DNA of 24,601 nucleotides from DASZXJ01 sp035545895 (GCA_035545895.1 DASZXJ010000234.1:1-24601), one strand, 5' to 3'. Counted from the first letter of the stretch, positions 1-8,292 are shown. Numbers and translations: made by a program. The notes: generated from the sequence alone by a model not told the origin.

Positions 1-189
1 GTCATTGGGACTTGGCCATTGACCATTTAATCCCCGTTTCAACGCCAACCCCCGCCCGCCTTCGCTGGGCGAACGATGCGGTCTCCCACCGTACCTTCCT
101 ACGGGTAAACTCGCCTCATTCGCCTGCCTTGCGGCTGGCAGGGCAGCCGGGGTTTCGGTGAAATTCGACAGAATTCAACCCAGTTCCGG
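1..189. other. Left-edge non-coding stretch
   Basis: No convincing gene is seen. This is the sequence downstream of trpB2, which ends at 190. It is GC-rich and has small imperfect palindromes, for example CTGCC at 125-129 facing GGCAG at 138-142, but no stem followed by a T-run that would make a clear terminator for trpB2. Confidence 0.4.
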
Positions 190-1479
190 TCATTCGAGCA
201 AGCCGGCGTTATAGCTGTCGTACGCAGCCATATCCATGAAGCCGTGGCCGGAGAGGTTGAACAGGATCACGCGCTTTTGCTTTTCCTTTCGCGCTTCGAT
301 GGCTTCATCGATGGCCGCCCGGATGGCGTGGGAGGATTCGGGAGCCGGGATGATCCCCTCAGTCTTGGCGAACTGAATGGCCGCGTCGAAAACACTGGTC
401 TGTTCGTACGCTTTGGCCTGGATCAATCCGAGATGATGCAGATGGCTGACGATGGGAGACATGCCATGATATCGCAACCCTCCCGCATGAATGCCGGGCG
501 GGACGAAATCGTGGCCCAGCGTGTACATTTTCATCAGCGGGGTCATCATCGCAGTGTCACCGAAATCGTATCGAAACTCACCTTTAGTCAATGACGGACA
601 AGAAACCGGCTCGACCGCGAGCAGCCGATGCTTTTTCCCATCGTGCAGGTTTCGATGAACGAACGGAAACGCAATGCCCGCAAAGTTGCTGCCGCCACCG
701 GCACAGCCGATGACAACATCCGGTTCTTCGCCCGCCAGTTCCATCTGCTTGATCGATTCCAGCCCAATCACCGTTTGATGGAGGCAGACATGGTTCAGCA
801 CGCTGCCCAGCGCGTATTTGGTGCCCGGTGTTTTAACGGTGTCTTCGAGCGCTTCGCTGATGGCAATTCCGAGGCTGCCGCGATGGTTTGGATCTTCCTT
901 CAGCATCTTTCGGCCAAACTCGGTTTTGTCGCTGGGGCTTGGGTAAACCGTTGCGCCCCAGGTTTGCATCATGCTTTTTCGGTAGGGCTTTTGGTTGTAG
1001 CTGACGCGAACCATGTAGATGACGCACTCGATGCCGAACATATTGCAAGCCAGTGCGAGCGAAGATCCCCACTGTCCCGCGCCGGTTTCGGTGGCGATGC
1101 GTTTAATGCCGGCCTGCTTGTTGTAATACGCCTGGGCGACGGCGCTATTGGGCTTGTGACTGCCCGCCGGGCTGACCCCTTCGTATTTGTAATAAATATG
1201 CGCGGGGGTATTGAGCGCCTGTTCAAGTCGAACTGCCCGGCGCAGCGGGGTCGGCCTCCACAACGCGTAGATGTCGCGGACCTGTTCGGGTATTTTCACT
1301 TCACGAGCGGCAGTAACTTCCTGCTCAATGATGTTCATCGGAAATATGGCAGCGAAATCCTGTGGCGCGGCCGGTTGTTTCGTGCCCGGATGCAGCGCCG
1401 GCGCCAGCGGCTGCGGCAAGTCGGCGGCCACGTTATACCAGTGCGTCGGAATGTCATCCTGCGGTAAATTGAATTGCAT
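190..1479 (-). CDS. trpB: TrpB2-type tryptophan synthase beta chain
   Basis: This is a PLP enzyme of the TrpB2 subfamily, expected to condense indole (or a related acceptor) with L-serine or O-phosphoserine to give L-tryptophan in the cytoplasm. The PLP lysine is K109 in GSHKPN. The residues before it (KYEGVSPAG) are typical of TrpB2 rather than classical TrpB1. ETGAGQWG (131-138) carries the catalytic glutamate, and GGGSNFAG (261-268) is the phosphate-binding loop. The length is 429 aa. The reading frame is open upstream to 1578, but those extra 33 residues are hydrophobic, unlike the family N-terminus, and lie in the gap shared with bioA, so I start at 1479 (MQFNLPQDD). No trpA or other tryptophan gene lies in the window. 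TrpB2 proteins often occur without TrpA and may act in indole salvage; that role is inferred. Confidence 0.93.
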   Translation of the reverse strand: MQFNLPQDDIPTHWYNVAADLPQPLAPALHPGTKQPAAPQDFAAIFPMNIIEQEVTAAREVKIPEQVRDIYALWRPTPLRRAVRLEQALNTPAHIYYKYEGVSPAGSHKPNSAVAQAYYNKQAGIKRIATETGAGQWGSSLALACNMFGIECVIYMVRVSYNQKPYRKSMMQTWGATVYPSPSDKTEFGRKMLKEDPNHRGSLGIAISEALEDTVKTPGTKYALGSVLNHVCLHQTVIGLESIKQMELAGEEPDVVIGCAGGGSNFAGIAFPFVHRNLHDGKKHRLLAVEPVSCPSLTKGEFRYDFGDTAMMTPLMKMYTLGHDFVPPGIHAGGLRYHGMSPIVSHLHHLGLIQAKAYEQTSVFDAAIQFAKTEGIIPAPESSHAIRAAIDEAIEARKEKQKRVILFNLSGHGFMDMAAYDSYNAGLLE

Positions 1480-1636
1480 CTTCAAAAGAAGAACTCCATA
1501 AAAAGATGGAAATATCTTATATTTTTTGCCCCAAACACTCAAAATTTCGGAGAAAAGCCAAAGGAGCACAGGGAACACGGGAAAGTATTTTTGATATCTT
1601 CCCGGAAGCTTTTTGGCACTTTGCGGCTATCTCGTT

Positions 1637-2929
1637 ATGACAACAAATGAACTTCGCCAACTCGATAAAGATCATATCTGGCACCCGTTTACTCCGATGA
1701 AACTGTGGCTGGAGTCTGATCCGCTGGTGATTACCGCTGCCGACGCAATGCATCTGATCGATAGCGATGGCAATCGGTATCTGGACGGTGTGAGCAGTCT
1801 CTGGTGCAACGTGCATGGGCACCGCGTGCCGGAGATTGATGCAGCCATTCGATCGCAACTCGACAAAGTCGCGCATAGCACAATGCTCGGCCTGGCCAAT
1901 GAGCCGGCCAGCATCCTGGCGGGGCGATTGATGAAGATCGTTCCCAACGGACTCACGAAAGTCTTTTTTAGCGACAGCGGCGCAACATCGACTGAAATCG
2001 CTTTCAAGATGGCGGCGCAATATTGGTTCAACGTGGGTCAACCGCAGAAGTGCGAATTCGTCGGGTTTTCCGATGCGTATCACGGGGACACGGTTGGCGC
2101 GATGTCGATCGGCCGAATGCCGGCGTTTCATCAGCCTTATTTTCCTTTGCTGTTTAAGGTTCATTTCGCGAAGAACAATCAGATTGATTCGTTGCGGCAG
2201 ATTCTGAAGGAGCACGGATCGCGAATCGCGGCCATTTGCATCGAGCCGGTGGTGCAGGGGGCTGGTGGCATGTTGATTCAGCCGCCGGGTTTTTTGCGGG
2301 AGGTTCGCAAGCTGGCGGATGAATATCAGGTGCTGCTGATCGCCGACGAAGTGGCGACCGGATTTGGGCGCACCGGTCGAATGTTTGCATGCGAACATGA
2401 ACAGGTATCGCCCGATCTGATGTGCGCGGCCAAGGGAATAACCGGCGGCTATCTGCCACTGGCCGCCACCTTCGCGACGCAAAAAATATTCGATGCATTT
2501 CTCGGCCAGCCGTGGGAGGGAAAAACCTTTTACCACGGTCATACTTACACCGGAAACCCGCTGGCCTGTGCTGCGGCGATCGCATCGCTCGATCTCTTCG
2601 AGAAAAATGACCTTGTGCGACAGGTGCAGATCAAGAGCGAAAAGCTGGCAGCCATGCTCGAACCCCTCAAGAATTTGAAACATGTGCTTGACGTGCGACA
2701 AAAGGGGTTCATGGTGGGTATAGAGGTATGTGAGAATCGGTCATCGAGACGATTATTCGATCCGAAATTGCGGATGGGGGCGCAGATTTGTCAGCGAATC
2801 CGAAAGCACGGCGTTATCCTTCGTCCGCTGGGCGATGTTATAGTCATCATGCCGCCACTGGCGATAGGGTTGGAGGATTTGCAGAAGATCGTCACCGCAA
2901 TCAAGACTGAGGTGGCGGCAATTTCATGA
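1637..2929 (+). CDS. bioA: Adenosylmethionine-8-amino-7-oxononanoate aminotransferase (BioA)
   Basis: BioA is a class III PLP aminotransferase that moves an amino group from S-adenosylmethionine to 7-keto-8-aminopelargonate, giving 7,8-diaminopelargonate in biotin synthesis. The start WHPFTPM (15-21), SLWCNVHGH (54-62), SDSGATSTE (112-120, PLP phosphate contact), DEVATGFGRTG (237-247, with D237 on the PLP ring nitrogen) and the Schiff-base lysine K266 in CAAKGITGGY are all present. The 430 aa length is normal. The frame is open to a TTG at 1613, but ATG 1637 gives the family's usual N-terminus. No clear ribosome binding site precedes it. The stop overlaps the first possible start of the next gene (ATGA), which indicates one transcript with the lipoprotein gene and bioD. 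It diverges from trpB2 across 157 bp. Confidence 0.96.
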   Translation: MTTNELRQLDKDHIWHPFTPMKLWLESDPLVITAADAMHLIDSDGNRYLDGVSSLWCNVHGHRVPEIDAAIRSQLDKVAHSTMLGLANEPASILAGRLMKIVPNGLTKVFFSDSGATSTEIAFKMAAQYWFNVGQPQKCEFVGFSDAYHGDTVGAMSIGRMPAFHQPYFPLLFKVHFAKNNQIDSLRQILKEHGSRIAAICIEPVVQGAGGMLIQPPGFLREVRKLADEYQVLLIADEVATGFGRTGRMFACEHEQVSPDLMCAAKGITGGYLPLAATFATQKIFDAFLGQPWEGKTFYHGHTYTGNPLACAAAIASLDLFEKNDLVRQVQIKSEKLAAMLEPLKNLKHVLDVRQKGFMVGIEVCENRSSRRLFDPKLRMGAQICQRIRKHGVILRPLGDVIVIMPPLAIGLEDLQKIVTAIKTEVAAIS

Positions 2930-2937
2930 GGCATGTC

Positions 2938-3564
2938 ATGCGATACACAGGGGTGCTGCTGCTTGTAGTTTTAGTTACTGGGTGTGTGCAAAGCACCACG
3001 AAAGTCACGAAATCGATGGAGAAAGCGCCTGAAAACTTAGGTGGCTGGATTCCGACGGGCAATGACGATCTGGATATCACAGCGGTCGCGTTAACCGATT
3101 TCCTGCATATCCCCAATGTCACGAACCTGACAGATAAGAGCCGCACCAGCCTGGCGGTCAACAAAATGACCAACGGCCCCAGCGATCTCATTGCCCCCGC
3201 GCAACTCGCCACGGAATTGCGACGCATGGTGATACCGATCGGTTCGATCGATAGCCTTCAGACGCGCAATCAAACACCGAGCGAGGTGTCGTGGATTCCG
3301 CCGGGCCTGGCGTTTTTCTCAAGCGATCTCGACGCGTTGCCGCACGAACTGGAAGAACTCCAGACGGCATTTCCTGCGATTTATCCCAAGGCAATTGCAG
3401 GCGTATGGATCTGGCTGCCGGGCTATTCGGAAGACGGGCAATATGCCATTTTCCGATTTTCGTTCGCGCCCACGCCGCACGGCGCAATCGCGACTTACAT
3501 CATGGCCAAGGACGACACGGGCAAATGGCACATGATTGATCGCAAGATCAACTATCTGGGTTGA
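2938..3564 (+). CDS. Predicted lipoprotein of unknown function in the biotin cluster
   Basis: I do not recognise the family. The protein begins with a basic residue, a hydrophobic core (LLLVVLV) and a lipobox VTGC, so it should be exported and lipidated on cysteine 16. The mature part of about 190 residues has no further membrane segment. It is mixed in character, with a Trp-rich stretch VWIWLPGYS and a C-terminus (KWHMIDRKINYLG) that looks like the last strands of a beta-rich fold. ATG 2938 is preferred because GAGG lies six bases upstream at 2928-2931. ATG 2926, overlapping the bioA stop as ATGA, would add four residues and is equally possible. Its position between bioA and bioD, with overlapping ends, implies co-transcription with them. 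A link to biotin is only contextual. Confidence 0.8.
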   Translation: MRYTGVLLLVVLVTGCVQSTTKVTKSMEKAPENLGGWIPTGNDDLDITAVALTDFLHIPNVTNLTDKSRTSLAVNKMTNGPSDLIAPAQLATELRRMVIPIGSIDSLQTRNQTPSEVSWIPPGLAFFSSDLDALPHELEELQTAFPAIYPKAIAGVWIWLPGYSEDGQYAIFRFSFAPTPHGAIATYIMAKDDTGKWHMIDRKINYLG

Positions 3565-3785
3565 AGGTACACAACCGATTCCGCCGATGCTCAATTCAAC
3601 GATCCTACAGAGTCGCGGGCAAAGAGGTTATTGGACGCCTGCAGATGCATTCCCTTGGCCAGCGACTCAAGGCGCTCAATTACCTGTCCGAATGTGACTG
3701 GGTCGGCATTCACGAAAGCGTGATTGTGTCTGGTTGCACAGCTCAATTCGAAAGCGGCTCGACAATCTGTAAGATTGCCAAGCCG

Positions 3786-4553
3786 ATGCTCCAGCGATTG
3801 ACCATTCCGGGAGTTTTTGTCACGGGTACGGATACCGGAGTCGGCAAGACCGTCGTTGCCGGGGCGATTGCCAATTGGTTCGCTCGAAGACATAAGAAGG
3901 TGGCGGTTTGCAAGCTTGCAGCCACCGGCTGCGTGCGACGGCGAGAAGGGCTCGTCAGCGAAGATGCCGAATTCCTTGCCGCTTGCGCAGATGCGCGGCA
4001 CCCGTTGGATTTGATCGCACCCCAGCGCTTTGCCGAACCCCTGGCCCCGGCGATTGCCGCGGAACGCGCCAACCGGTCGCTGGACTGGTTCATGATTAAC
4101 AATTCGATTCGATTGATGTCGCAAACCAGCGATTTGATGGTAATCGAAGGCGTCGGCGGGCTGATGACGCCCATGGATTCGAAAACCACGATCCTCGATA
4201 CCATCACGGCTTTGGGAGTACCCGCCGTCGTGGTCGCCCGCCCGGGGCTGGGAACGATCAATCACACATTGCTCACGATCAATACATTGAGAGCCGCAAA
4301 TGTTCAGGTGGCAGGGGTTGTGGTGAATCGCTATCCGACGGATTTGGTCGGCGTGGCCGAAGAGACCAACCCGCGCGCAATTGAGCGGTGGGGCAAGATT
4401 CCGGTGCTTTGCATCGTTCCTGACGAGCCAATTGAGGGTTGCGAGTTGCCAAAAGGGGTTGTTTCGGCCATCGAAACCGTGGATTGGGACTCGATAATCA
4501 CGCACAATCAACAGAATGACACCGATTGCGCGAAAAAGACGCACATCGGGTAG
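3786..4553 (+). CDS. bioD: Dethiobiotin synthetase (BioD)
   Basis: BioD closes the ureido ring of dethiobiotin from 7,8-diaminopelargonate, CO2 and ATP, the step after BioA. The P-loop GTDTGVGKT (14-22), the active-site lysine K43 in CKLAATGC and the loop IEGVGGLMTP (120-129) identify it. The more usual KPV of this lysine motif is KLA here. The length is 255 aa from ATG 3786, close to the family norm of about 220-250. The frame is open back to a TTG at 3561 that overlaps the lipoprotein stop. That start would add 75 residues that are Cys-rich and resemble nothing in the family, so I reject it. This leaves 3565-3785 as a 221-base gap in which I see no convincing gene. No strong ribosome binding site precedes 3786. 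Confidence 0.92.
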   Translation: MLQRLTIPGVFVTGTDTGVGKTVVAGAIANWFARRHKKVAVCKLAATGCVRRREGLVSEDAEFLAACADARHPLDLIAPQRFAEPLAPAIAAERANRSLDWFMINNSIRLMSQTSDLMVIEGVGGLMTPMDSKTTILDTITALGVPAVVVARPGLGTINHTLLTINTLRAANVQVAGVVVNRYPTDLVGVAEETNPRAIERWGKIPVLCIVPDEPIEGCELPKGVVSAIETVDWDSIITHNQQNDTDCAKKTHIG

Positions 4554-4636
4554 TCGTTGCACGCCATCGCCTAATTTTCGACCGGCTATATTTCGGGCTC
4601 AATAATATAACCCGCCAAATCCTCCTAAAAGCTGGT

Positions 4637-4652
4637 TGGCATATCTGTTGCA
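4637..4652 (+). promoter_or_regulatory. Probable sigma-54 (RpoN) promoter for amt
   Basis: The sequence TGGCAT-ATCTG-TTGCA matches the -24/-12 consensus TGGCAC-N5-TTGCW at all but one position. It has the invariant GG (4638-4639) and GC (4650-4651) with exactly ten bases between them. Transcription would start near 4662, leaving a leader of about 120 bases before amt. Sigma-54 control of ammonium transporter genes is well established in other bacteria, so site and gene agree. I could not see a clear activator binding site upstream. Confidence 0.7.
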
Positions 4653-4665
4653 ACATCGGCAAATC

Positions 4666-4686
4666 AGGTCGGTGCTACACCGACCT
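4666..4686. promoter_or_regulatory. Perfect 9-bp inverted repeat just after the predicted amt start site
   Basis: AGGTCGGTG (4666-4674) and CACCGACCT (4678-4686) are perfectly complementary around the loop CTA. It lies a few bases after the predicted sigma-54 start site, so it could be an operator or a 5' stem-loop that protects the mRNA. It lacks a T-run, so it is not a standard terminator. Confidence 0.55.
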
Positions 4687-4707
4687 CTCATCAGGCATAG
4701 GAGCTTG

Positions 4708-4734
4708 ATGTCTATATACCAAGAACAAAGATAG
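4708..4734 (+). promoter_or_regulatory. Possible leader peptide MSIYQEQR upstream of amt
   Basis: An ATG at 4708 has GGAG at 4700-4703, four bases upstream, and opens an eight-codon frame ending in TAG at 4732-4734. Three of the eight codons are Gln-Glu-Gln (CAA GAA CAA). The stop codon abuts the hairpin at 4734-4758, an arrangement that resembles translational attenuators. A frame this short can arise by chance, so this is a hypothesis. Confidence 0.3.
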
Positions 4735-4758
4735 CGCTTCGGCGTGTGCCGGCAGCGC
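4734..4758 (+). promoter_or_regulatory. Second hairpin in the amt leader
   Basis: GCGCT (4734-4738) pairs with AGCGC (4754-4758). Above a small internal loop, CGGC (4740-4743) pairs with GCCG (4748-4751) around GTGT. An alternative pairing of GGCGT (4741-4745) with ACGCC (4763-4767), close to the amt ribosome binding site, excludes the upper stem. That could form a switch. Confidence 0.45.
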
Positions 4759-4783
4759 GAAAACGCCTAACTGGAGACGGCTT

Positions 4784-6562
4784 ATGTCAACGTGTCGACG
4801 ACGAATAGTCCATTGGTTATTGCCGCTGGCACTGATGCTGGCGCTACCGGTCATGGTGATGGCGCAAGCCACAACCGAACCCGCGGCCGCCCCAACGACG
4901 GCTCCTGTAACTGCGGCGGCGGACCCGATTGGATTTAATGGCGGGCCGACTACGCCTTTGCTTTTACCCAACTCCTACCTTAGTGGCTGGGTCAGCGGCG
5001 CTGCGGACAAAAACCTCGATGCTGAATCCGGCGGAACATGGAAAGCATGGGCGGGCGATAAGCCCACCGTCGAAGAACTCGGCCAGCACGTGGCCAAACT
5101 CTATTATTCGATGAACTTCGTATGGGTGCTGGTCGCTGGTTTCCTGGTTATCTTCATGCAGGCAGGATTCGCCTTGGTGGAAACCGGCCTGATTCGCGCC
5201 AAGAACGCGGCCCATACGTTCTCCATGAACTTCCTGGTGTATGGCTTGGGCATGTTCGGCTTCTTCGTCCTTGGCTTTGGCCTGATGGACGGCGGCCTGA
5301 ACGGCACCGCTATCGGCGGGCCCGGTCAGCTCGGCACTTTGCCCACCATGAACTCGATGTTCACCGTTGGCTCGTCCATCAAGGGCGACAGCGGCTGGGG
5401 CTTGTTCGGCATGAAGGGCTTCTTCCTCACCGGCGATGCGTATGATGGCGCCGTTGTAGTCATGTTCCTATACATGATGGCGTTCATGGACACCACCGCC
5501 ACGATCGTCACCGGTGCGTGCGCTGAACGTTGGAGCATGAAGAGCTTTTGCATCTACAGCATCTTCGTCGGCGGCTTCATCTATCCGATATTCGGTTGCT
5601 GGGTGTGGGGTGGCGGATGGCTGGCGCAGCTTGGTTATCGTGCAGGACTAGGTCATGGCGTCGTGGACTATGCCGGTTCCGGTGTGGTGCACTTACAAGG
5701 TGGTGCACTGGCTCTGATCACCGCCTACCTGATTGGTCCGCGTCTCGGCAAGTATGACAAGAACGGCAAGCTCGTGAACGCGATCGCTCCGCACCATATT
5801 CCAATGGTGCAGCTCGGCACATTCATCCTGGCCTTCGGCTGGTTCGGTTTCAACGCTGGTTCGTCACTGGCTGCAACGGACGGCCGTATCGGTATGGTTG
5901 CGGTCAACACGATGATCGCCGGCATGTCGGCCACTCTCTCGGGCGTGCTGTACATGTGGTGGTTCGGTCCGACCAAGAAGCCTGATCCTTCGATGATGTG
6001 CAACAGCATGCTGGCAGGCTTGGTTGCCATCACTGCTCCGTGCGCGTTCGTGACCCCGGTCAGCGCGTTCATCATCGGCGCCGTCGCAGGCGTGCTGGTG
6101 ATCTGGAGCGTCTTCTTCTTCGACAAGATCGGCATCGACGATCCGGTGGGCGCCATCAGCGTCCATGGCGCCAACGGCGCGTGGGGCGTTTTGGCGGTCG
6201 GACTGTTCGCCGATGGCACCTATGGCAGCGGCTGGAACAACGTCGGCTGGCATGACTATATGGGCACCGCTGGCAAGGGTGTAACCGGTTTGTTCTACGG
6301 TGACGCTAGCCAGCTTATTGCCCAGGCCATTGAAGTGGCAGTTTGCATTGGCTGGAACGTGATCGTCGGCGGCATCATCTTCTTCATCGTCGGCAAGGTT
6401 GTTGGTAACCGCGTGTCGCCGGAAGTCGAAATTGCCGGCCTGGATATGCCGGAAATGGGCGCGATGGGTTATCCCGAATTCATCAAGCTGACCCCGGTCG
6501 AGGCGGTTACGCCCGGCCTGTTGTCGGCTGTCGAGAAGGGAGAACTCCTCGAAGTGACCTGA
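4784..6562 (+). CDS. amt: Ammonium transporter, Amt family
   Basis: This is an inner-membrane channel for ammonium/ammonia uptake, normally a trimer. Residues 1-27 form a signal peptide ending VMAQ. Residues 28-105 are an Ala/Thr/Pro-rich and soluble stretch, longer than in E. coli AmtB. The eleven-helix Amt core follows, beginning near FVWVLVAGF (112-120) with QAGFALVETG (126-135). The twin pore histidines are H303 in VVHLQGG and H461 in SVHGANGAWG, and D295 lies in the conserved VDYAG. The tail after 545 carries the usual C-terminal motif region that P-II proteins contact in AmtB. The total is 592 aa. GGAG at 4773-4776 is a fair ribosome binding site. The predicted sigma-54 promoter upstream and the P-II gene downstream both point to nitrogen control. 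Confidence 0.96.
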   Translation: MSTCRRRIVHWLLPLALMLALPVMVMAQATTEPAAAPTTAPVTAAADPIGFNGGPTTPLLLPNSYLSGWVSGAADKNLDAESGGTWKAWAGDKPTVEELGQHVAKLYYSMNFVWVLVAGFLVIFMQAGFALVETGLIRAKNAAHTFSMNFLVYGLGMFGFFVLGFGLMDGGLNGTAIGGPGQLGTLPTMNSMFTVGSSIKGDSGWGLFGMKGFFLTGDAYDGAVVVMFLYMMAFMDTTATIVTGACAERWSMKSFCIYSIFVGGFIYPIFGCWVWGGGWLAQLGYRAGLGHGVVDYAGSGVVHLQGGALALITAYLIGPRLGKYDKNGKLVNAIAPHHIPMVQLGTFILAFGWFGFNAGSSLAATDGRIGMVAVNTMIAGMSATLSGVLYMWWFGPTKKPDPSMMCNSMLAGLVAITAPCAFVTPVSAFIIGAVAGVLVIWSVFFFDKIGIDDPVGAISVHGANGAWGVLAVGLFADGTYGSGWNNVGWHDYMGTAGKGVTGLFYGDASQLIAQAIEVAVCIGWNVIVGGIIFFIVGKVVGNRVSPEVEIAGLDMPEMGAMGYPEFIKLTPVEAVTPGLLSAVEKGELLEVT

Positions 6563-6591
6563 TTGGTTCTGCCCTGACGGAGAACGTACTT

Positions 6592-6630
6592 AAACCCACG
6601 GGCACTGTCGCAAAAGTGCCCGTGGGTTTT
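6592..6630 (+). terminator. Rho-independent terminator after amt
   Basis: A perfect 14-bp stem (6592-6605 with 6616-6629) with a ten-base loop is followed by a short T-run that overlaps the 3' arm. It lies 30 bases after the amt stop and 36 bases before the antiporter gene. It should end most amt transcripts, so the genes downstream need read-through or their own promoter. I see no clear promoter in 6631-6665. Confidence 0.85.
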
Positions 6631-6665
6631 CTGTCAAAGTCCTGGTTCGCGATGTGGGATAAGCC

Positions 6666-8258
6666 ATGCCGAAAGTCGCCAAGTTTTTCAGCATGTTGAT
6701 TGGAACGGTTCTCGCCCTGTTCCTGCTCAGGGTGACCGGCATGCTGGTTTTTGATGCCCGCCAGATCACCAGCATCACGATCTTTTCGATGTTCATTTAT
6801 GGAACGCTTTTGTTCGGCGATTTCCGGTTGGCGTTCGCTTTTGGGGGCATTGCCTTGTTGATGGGGCTGAATCTCCTCAGTGTTGAGGGATTCACTCAGT
6901 CCGCCAGTCTCAACGTCATCATATTCCTCGTCGGCATGTTCCTGGTCATCGGTTTCCTGGAAGAAAACCAGTTTTTCGAAAGCGTTGTGAACGGCATCAT
7001 CGGATGGATTGGCCCTAGGCCCAAGGTGCTGCTGGTCGTCCTGATGTTGATGGGAACCATATCCGCGGCGCTGGTGGACGAAGTCACCAGCATCCTGTTC
7101 ATGACCGGCACGATGCTGCATTTGACAACCAAACACAAGCTGAATCCCGTGCCGTTTGTCATCATGCTTGTGTTTGCGACCAACATTGGCTCGTCGGCCA
7201 GTTCGATTGGCAATCCGATCGGCGTGATGATTGCGCTGAAGGCGGGCTTCTCGTTTCTTGAATTCCTGAGATGGTCGGCTCCGATTGCGGTGGTCGTCAA
7301 TGTCGTTACCTACCTGATCTGCCGCTGGTGGTTTGCCGATTCGGTCAAAGCGTTTGAAGATGCGATTGAAGTGGAACATGTGGCCTTGGAAGCGCGCAAT
7401 GCGCGGCGTACCGCATCTCTCGCAGCGGTAGGTGGAGGCGGAGATGGTGGAGGCTTGCCATTGCCCGAGGGAGATGATCCATCCAATCCGCTTGGAAACG
7501 ATTTCGATCAGCCTGGATTTGCACAGGCGATCGATGGGCTTGACGATAAACAGTCCCGCCGGGTCTCGTGGATCGTATTCCTTTGCACCATCGTGCTGCT
7601 GATGACGCACGGCCTGACCGAGCATCTCTTGGGAATCATCATGGGCGCGCCAGGCGGCCATTTGCCCGAAGGGACCATGATGGTCGGGGCCTCATTGGCC
7701 ATGGGCTCGGTCGTATTGCTTTTGCGTGGAAACAAAGCCCGCGAACTGGTGGAACGGCGTGTGGATTGGTGGACGCTTTCGTTTTTCATGATGCTTTTTG
7801 CATCGGTCGGCACGCTGAAGGAAACCCAGGTGACTCGGGTGATCGCCGAACGGTTGATCCATTTTTGCGGGGAAGGGCATCCCGGGCTGTTGATTCAGAT
7901 CGTGGGCTGGGCGACAGGTTGGTTGAGCGCATTTTTGGATAACGTCCTGGCGGTGGCGACCTTCATGCCGGTGGTGGAGGATGTGCGAAAATCGGTCGCC
8001 CCTGCGGGGTATCCGGAGTCCATTTATTGGCTGATGCTGTTTGGCGGGACGTTCATGGGTAATATGACCGTCATTGGCAGCACCGCCAACATCATCGCTT
8101 GCGGCGTGCTCGAAAAACGCGGCTTTGGTGGCATTGCTTTCGGCTACTGGTTTAAGATCGGATTTATTGTCAGCATTGCGTCGATGCTGGTGGCGACGTT
8201 GCTTCTGGGATTGCAGACCAATTGGTTCCAGACTCCGATGCTTCCGCCGCCTCATTAA
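6666..8258 (+). CDS. NhaD/ArsB-superfamily (ion transporter superfamily) cation/proton antiporter
   Basis: This 530-residue membrane protein has two inverted halves, each with the clamp motifs of the ion transporter superfamily. The first half has LVDEVTSILF (136-145) and TNIGSSASSIGNP (172-184). The second half has FLDNVLAVATFMP (423-435) and GGTFMGNMTVIGSTAN (460-475). The acidic D138 and D425 and the paired hairpin loops fit NhaD-type Na+/H+ antiporters, though a carboxylate or other anion carrier of the same superfamily cannot be excluded. A 70-residue soluble loop (about 227-298), rich in Gly, Asp and Pro, joins the halves. The P-II gene follows after 34 bases, so the transporter may be a P-II target. 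The substrate is inferred from family resemblance. Confidence 0.82.
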   Translation: MPKVAKFFSMLIGTVLALFLLRVTGMLVFDARQITSITIFSMFIYGTLLFGDFRLAFAFGGIALLMGLNLLSVEGFTQSASLNVIIFLVGMFLVIGFLEENQFFESVVNGIIGWIGPRPKVLLVVLMLMGTISAALVDEVTSILFMTGTMLHLTTKHKLNPVPFVIMLVFATNIGSSASSIGNPIGVMIALKAGFSFLEFLRWSAPIAVVVNVVTYLICRWWFADSVKAFEDAIEVEHVALEARNARRTASLAAVGGGGDGGGLPLPEGDDPSNPLGNDFDQPGFAQAIDGLDDKQSRRVSWIVFLCTIVLLMTHGLTEHLLGIIMGAPGGHLPEGTMMVGASLAMGSVVLLLRGNKARELVERRVDWWTLSFFMMLFASVGTLKETQVTRVIAERLIHFCGEGHPGLLIQIVGWATGWLSAFLDNVLAVATFMPVVEDVRKSVAPAGYPESIYWLMLFGGTFMGNMTVIGSTANIIACGVLEKRGFGGIAFGYWFKIGFIVSIASMLVATLLLGLQTNWFQTPMLPPPH

Positions 8259-8292
8259 GGGGACGTATGACTGGCTCTTGTGGGAGGTTGCT

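Noticed and set aside
628..1467. Long plus-strand open frame opposite trpB2
   Set aside because: It is the antisense of a clearly conserved enzyme and its translation has no family features.
1517..2701. Long minus-strand open frame opposite bioA
   Set aside because: It is antisense to BioA, which has all its motifs; the translation is rich in Arg, His and Gln as expected of a shadow frame.
3561..3785. N-terminal extension of BioD from a TTG that overlaps the lipoprotein stop
   Set aside because: The 75 extra residues do not resemble BioD, which normally begins just before the P-loop. The coupling-like overlap is noted but not enough.
3591..4562. Minus-strand open frame opposite bioD, extending into the gap 3591-3785
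   Set aside because: Most of it is antisense to BioD. The part in the gap looks slightly protein-like but matches nothing I know.
6507..7661. Minus-strand open frame opposite the antiporter gene
   Set aside because: It is antisense to a membrane protein; the translation is His/Gln/Asp-rich and reads through the amt terminator.
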